NCBI RefSeq assembly: GCF_000721935.1
Contig: NZ_KL585437.1
Span: 105,972-113,668, forward strand
Length of the DNA stretch: 7,697 bases
DNA from: Streptomyces sp. NRRL WC-3549
Lineage (GTDB): Bacteria > Actinomycetota > Actinomycetes > Streptomycetales > Streptomycetaceae
Reading direction: 5' to 3'
Positions 5,419 to 7,697 of this stretch are shown here, in pieces; the first letter of the stretch is position 1, and every line of letters starts with the position of its first letter. The notes under the pieces were generated by a model. The model saw only the letters and a list, made by a program, of their open reading frames with translations. It was not told the origin of the DNA and ran no database searches. The position numbers and the translations under genes were made by a program.

Positions 5419-6027
5419 GTGTCCGTACTCCCCCTGGTGTTCACGAGCGGCTGGGCGAGCGGGATCAACGCCTACGCCGTGATCCTGCTGCTCGGCCTCT
5501 TCGGAGCGACCGGTCTCACCGACGACGTGCCCGACGCACTGCAGCGCCCCGACGTCCTGGTCGTCGCCGGGGTGCTCTTCCTGTGCGAGGCGGCGGCCGA
5601 CAAGATCCCGTACCTGGACTCGGCCTGGGACACCGTGCACACGGTGGTGCGCCCGGTGGCCGGGGCCGTCGTCGCCGCACTGCTGGCGGGCGAGGGCGGG
5701 TCGCTGCCGGAGCTGGCGGCCGGCGCGGTGGGCGGTTCCACCGCGCTGGTGAGCCACCTGGTCAAGGCGGGCACCAGGATGGCCGTCAACACCTCTCCGG
5801 AACCCTTCAGCAACATCGTGGTGAGCGTCGCGGAGGACCTCGGCGTGGCCGGTGTCATCACCTTCGCCGTCTTCCACCCGGTGGCGGCCGCCGGGACGCT
5901 GCTGGCGCTCGGCGTCGTCGTCGTGCTGTTCCTCGTCTCCCGCATCCGCCGGTTCCTGCGCGGCAGGGCGGAGCGCAGGGCCGGGAAGCGGCCGGCCGCG
6001 GCGGGTGGGCAGCCCCCTCCCGGATGA
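5419..6027 (+). CDS. DUF4126 domain membrane protein
   Basis: This 202-residue protein matches the DUF4126 family of uncharacterised small membrane proteins. Conserved-looking elements are GWASGINAYA at 11-20 followed by a hydrophobic helix, E57 with DKIPYLDSAWD at 61-71, VRP at 77-79, HLVKAGTR at 113-120, NTSPEP at 124-129 and AED at 138-140. Hydrophobic stretches at about 15-33, 45-58, 77-90, 98-112, 141-155 and 157-176 suggest a polytopic protein, and several are short and Gly/Ala-rich. A basic, disordered tail (177-202) would be cytoplasmic. The start is GTG 5419, supported by the leaderless-type -10 box and the family-typical short segment before GW.SG. Its molecular function is unknown. 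The gene has its own promoter and a hairpin behind it, so it is probably monocistronic. Confidence 0.87.
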   Translation: MSVLPLVFTSGWASGINAYAVILLLGLFGATGLTDDVPDALQRPDVLVVAGVLFLCEAAADKIPYLDSAWDTVHTVVRPVAGAVVAALLAGEGGSLPELAAGAVGGSTALVSHLVKAGTRMAVNTSPEPFSNIVVSVAEDLGVAGVITFAVFHPVAAAGTLLALGVVVVLFLVSRIRRFLRGRAERRAGKRPAAAGGQPPPG

Positions 6028-6034
6028 GCCGCCG

Positions 6035-6061
6035 GGGGCACCCCGTGCGGCCGGGTGCCCC
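6035..6061 (+). terminator. Hairpin after the DUF4126 gene
   Basis: GGGGCACCC (6035-6043) pairs perfectly with GGGTGCCCC (6053-6061) across a 9-nt loop. It begins seven bases after the DUF4126 stop and ends 14 bases before the next gene's -10 box, so it insulates the two units. There is no U tract. Confidence 0.7.
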
Positions 6062-6075
6062 TCACCGGGACGGTC

Positions 6076-6081
6076 TAAAGT
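6076..6081 (+). promoter_or_regulatory. -10 box of a probable leaderless promoter for the FAD oxidoreductase
   Basis: TAAAGT matches TANNNT and is followed by exactly seven bases before ATG 6089, so the transcript probably begins at the start codon. No Shine-Dalgarno sequence is present in the gap, and no clear -35 box is seen. Confidence 0.62.
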
Positions 6082-6088
6082 CACTGTC

Positions 6089-7588
6089 ATGGCACGAATT
6101 GCGGTGATCGGCGCCGGGACGGGCGCGATGGCGGCCGCTGTCCGGCTCGCCGTGGCAGGCCATCGGGTGACGGTGTACGAGCGGTCGGGGACGTACGGGG
6201 GCTCGCTCGGCCGGCACGCCCGTGACGGCTTCGTCTTCGACACCGGGCCCTCGCTGCTGCATCTGCCCGCGGTCTACCGCGACCTGTTCGTGAAGACGGG
6301 CAAGGAGCCGCTGGAGCGGTGCGTCACGCTCACACAGGTCGACCCGGCGAGCCGCCACCTCTTCGCGGACGGCACCGCGGTGTCGCTGCCCGACGCCAGC
6401 CGCGCCGGGGTGGTCGGCGCCCTCGACCGTGCGCTCGGCGAGGGCGCGGGCACCCGGTGGGCCGAGTTCCTGGACCGGGCGGGCACCGCGTGGGACCGGT
6501 CGCGACGGCCCCTGCTGGAGGAGCCGCTGCGCGACGGCGATGCCCCGGTCCGCGACCCCTACCCCGCGGTGCGGCAGCGCCGGCTGTTGCGGCCTGCCCG
6601 GCAGGCGACGACGCTCGCGCAGATCGGCGCCTGGGAACTGGCCGATCCCCGCCTGGCGGCCCTGCTCGACGGGTACGCCCTGTCGTATGGCCTGGACCCG
6701 CGCCGCGCCCCGGCCGCCGCCGCCCTCCTGCCGTACATGGAGCAGACGTTCGGCAGCTGGTACGTCTCCGGGGGGATGCGGGAGCTGGCCGGCGCCCTGT
6801 ACGAGCGGTGCGTGCTCCGCCGGGTGTCGTTCGTCTTCGACGCCGAGGTGGTGCGGGTGGCGGAGAAGGACGGCCGGGCGGCGGGTGTCGAGCTCGCGGA
6901 CGGTACGTACGCGGACGCCGACCACGTGGTCCTCGGTGCGCAGCCGCGCCCGGAGCTGATGCCGAGTCAGGCGGGGGAGACCGGCGGCCCGGCGGCCGGG
7001 CGGGCCGCGGTGCCCGGCCGGTTCGTCGTGATGCTGTCGCTGCACGGCGCCCGGGAGGCCGGTGCGGTGCACCGCACCGTGGTGCACTGCGAGGACCGGG
7101 CGGCCGAGCAGGACGCGGTGTTCGGCGGCCGGGTCGCCGGCGTACCGACCGTGACCGTGCTGCGGCCGGACGATCCGTCCACCCGCCCGGACGAGGCGCA
7201 CGAGGCGGTGACCCTGACCGCGACGGTGGCCCCGCAGGGTCCGGTGGACTGGACGGACCCCGCGCTCCGCGAGCGGTTCGCGGACGTGCTGACCGGCCGG
7301 GCCGCCCGGGCCGTCCCCGGTCTGCGTGAGCGGGTGCTCCGGGCCGAGGTGCGCACCCCGGCCGATACCGCCGCCGAGACCGGCGCCGCGGGAGGGTCGG
7401 TGCCCGCGCCCGCGCTGGCCGGGGCCGCGGGCGCCTTCCTGCGTCCGGGGAACCGCACCGCGCTGTCCGGCCTGTATCTGGCGGGCGGCTGGGCGCACCC
7501 CGGTGGCGGACCACCGCACGCCGGGATGTCGGGTGCGCTGGTCGCCGGGCTCGTCGTGGAGGGCGACGGCTTCCGCGGCTCCCGGTGA
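6089..7588 (+). CDS. CrtI/phytoene desaturase-like FAD-dependent oxidoreductase
   Basis: The 499-residue protein belongs to the NAD(P)/FAD-dependent, phytoene-desaturase-like group. The N-terminal dinucleotide fold reads IAVIGAGTGAMAAA (4-17), a GxGxxA variant of the usual glycine motif, with E31 at the end of the second strand, GGS at 37-39 and the family's FDTGPSLLHLP at 50-60. SWYVSGGMREL at 223-233 corresponds to the substrate-domain motif. The C-terminal FAD motif is LYLAGGWAHPGGGPPHAGMSGALVAG at about 462-487, carrying the flavin-contacting HPGGG. Length is normal for the family. ATG 6089 is chosen because the protein then starts right at the first beta strand and a -10 box lies seven bases upstream; longer upstream reading merely overlaps the DUF4126 gene. 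No carotenoid genes are visible nearby, so the reaction (desaturation, isomerisation or other oxidation of a hydrophobic substrate) is unassigned. Confidence 0.9.
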   Translation: MARIAVIGAGTGAMAAAVRLAVAGHRVTVYERSGTYGGSLGRHARDGFVFDTGPSLLHLPAVYRDLFVKTGKEPLERCVTLTQVDPASRHLFADGTAVSLPDASRAGVVGALDRALGEGAGTRWAEFLDRAGTAWDRSRRPLLEEPLRDGDAPVRDPYPAVRQRRLLRPARQATTLAQIGAWELADPRLAALLDGYALSYGLDPRRAPAAAALLPYMEQTFGSWYVSGGMRELAGALYERCVLRRVSFVFDAEVVRVAEKDGRAAGVELADGTYADADHVVLGAQPRPELMPSQAGETGGPAAGRAAVPGRFVVMLSLHGAREAGAVHRTVVHCEDRAAEQDAVFGGRVAGVPTVTVLRPDDPSTRPDEAHEAVTLTATVAPQGPVDWTDPALRERFADVLTGRAARAVPGLRERVLRAEVRTPADTAAETGAAGGSVPAPALAGAAGAFLRPGNRTALSGLYLAGGWAHPGGGPPHAGMSGALVAGLVVEGDGFRGSR

Positions 7589-7589
7589 G

Positions 7590-7623
7590 CCGCCCGGGGG
7601 CGCCGGCGGGGGCCGGCGGGCGG
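7590..7623. terminator. Possible convergent terminator hairpins
   Basis: The 37-bp gap between two convergent stops holds alternative GC-only stems: CCGCCCG (7590-7596) with CGGGCGG (7617-7623), or CGCCGG (7601-7606) with CCGGCG (7613-7618). They overlap and compete. The position suits a bidirectional terminator, but such GC-rich DNA forms stems easily. Confidence 0.4.
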
Positions 7624-7625
7624 GG

Positions 7626-7697
7626 TCAGTAGCGGTACTGCTCGTTCTGGCCGGTGTCGTAACCGTTGCCGTAGGGGGCGGTGGGGGCCTCCGGGGG
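7626..7697 (-). CDS. C-terminal end of an unidentified protein (5' part beyond window)
   Basis: Read on the minus strand, the last 23 codons give PPEAPTAPYGNGYDTGQNEQ followed by YRY and a TGA stop at 7628-7626. The Pro/Gly/Tyr/Gln-rich composition is that of a disordered tail, common on Streptomyces membrane or signalling proteins. The family cannot be named from this fragment. The codons keep G or C in nearly every third position and the stop lies just outside a convergent hairpin region, which supports it as a real coding end. Confidence 0.6.
   Translation of the reverse strand, partial: PPEAPTAPYGNGYDTGQNEQYRY

Noticed and set aside
5852..6088. N-terminal extension of the FAD oxidoreductase frame
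   Set aside because: It overlaps the DUF4126 coding sequence and its terminator, is Ser/Pro/Arg-rich, and the FAD fold starts right after ATG 6089.
5106..6107. Plus-strand frame covering the intergenic spacer and DUF4126 gene
   Set aside because: It begins inside the terminator stem, is Arg/Pro/Gly-rich, and runs out of frame through a recognised gene.
1..7697. CRISPR array, tRNA, rRNA, riboswitch or attachment site
   Set aside because: I looked for regularly spaced repeats, tRNA-like cloverleaf ends, and long direct repeats; none were seen.

Overview
The window is about 70% or more G+C, codon third positions are almost always G or C, GTG starts are common, and the gene families are typical of actinomycetes. 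It fits a Streptomyces or close-relative chromosome. One short stretch (3905-3922) is not native sequence: it matches the Tn5/Nextera mosaic end and marks an assembly artefact, so the source is probably a draft or metagenomic assembly.

Layout. Left part (minus strand): a class I SAM-dependent methyltransferase runs off the left edge (1-688). Upstream of it lies a SAV_6107-type HEPN-domain protein (843-1361), with tandem hairpins between the two. Centre (plus strand): a self-contained operon begins at a TetR-type palindrome (1491-1514). It encodes an ABC ATPase-like protein in which nearly every hallmark nucleotide-contact residue is replaced (1530-2354), an overlapping YhgE/Pip membrane protein (2326-4422) and a TetR/AcrR repressor (4452-5063). 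It closes at a perfect 20-bp terminator-like stem (5097-5143). Right part: a 355-bp gap holds that hairpin, an unexplained AT-richer palindromic element (5331-5362) and a promoter. Two apparently leaderless plus-strand genes follow: a DUF4126 membrane protein (5419-6027) and a CrtI-like FAD-dependent oxidoreductase (6089-7588), separated by a hairpin. The last 72 bases hold the C-terminal tail of an unidentified convergent minus-strand gene.

How it may work together: the central operon looks like an autoregulated export or cell-surface module. The TetR protein probably binds the palindrome over the operon promoter and is released by an unknown ligand. The membrane protein has one N-terminal and about five C-terminal membrane segments around a long heptad-rich extracytoplasmic region. 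Its ATPase partner is probably not a normal ATP hydrolase, which is the most interesting biological point here. The flanking genes are ordinary Streptomyces genes, and I see no sequence sign that they share a pathway with the operon.
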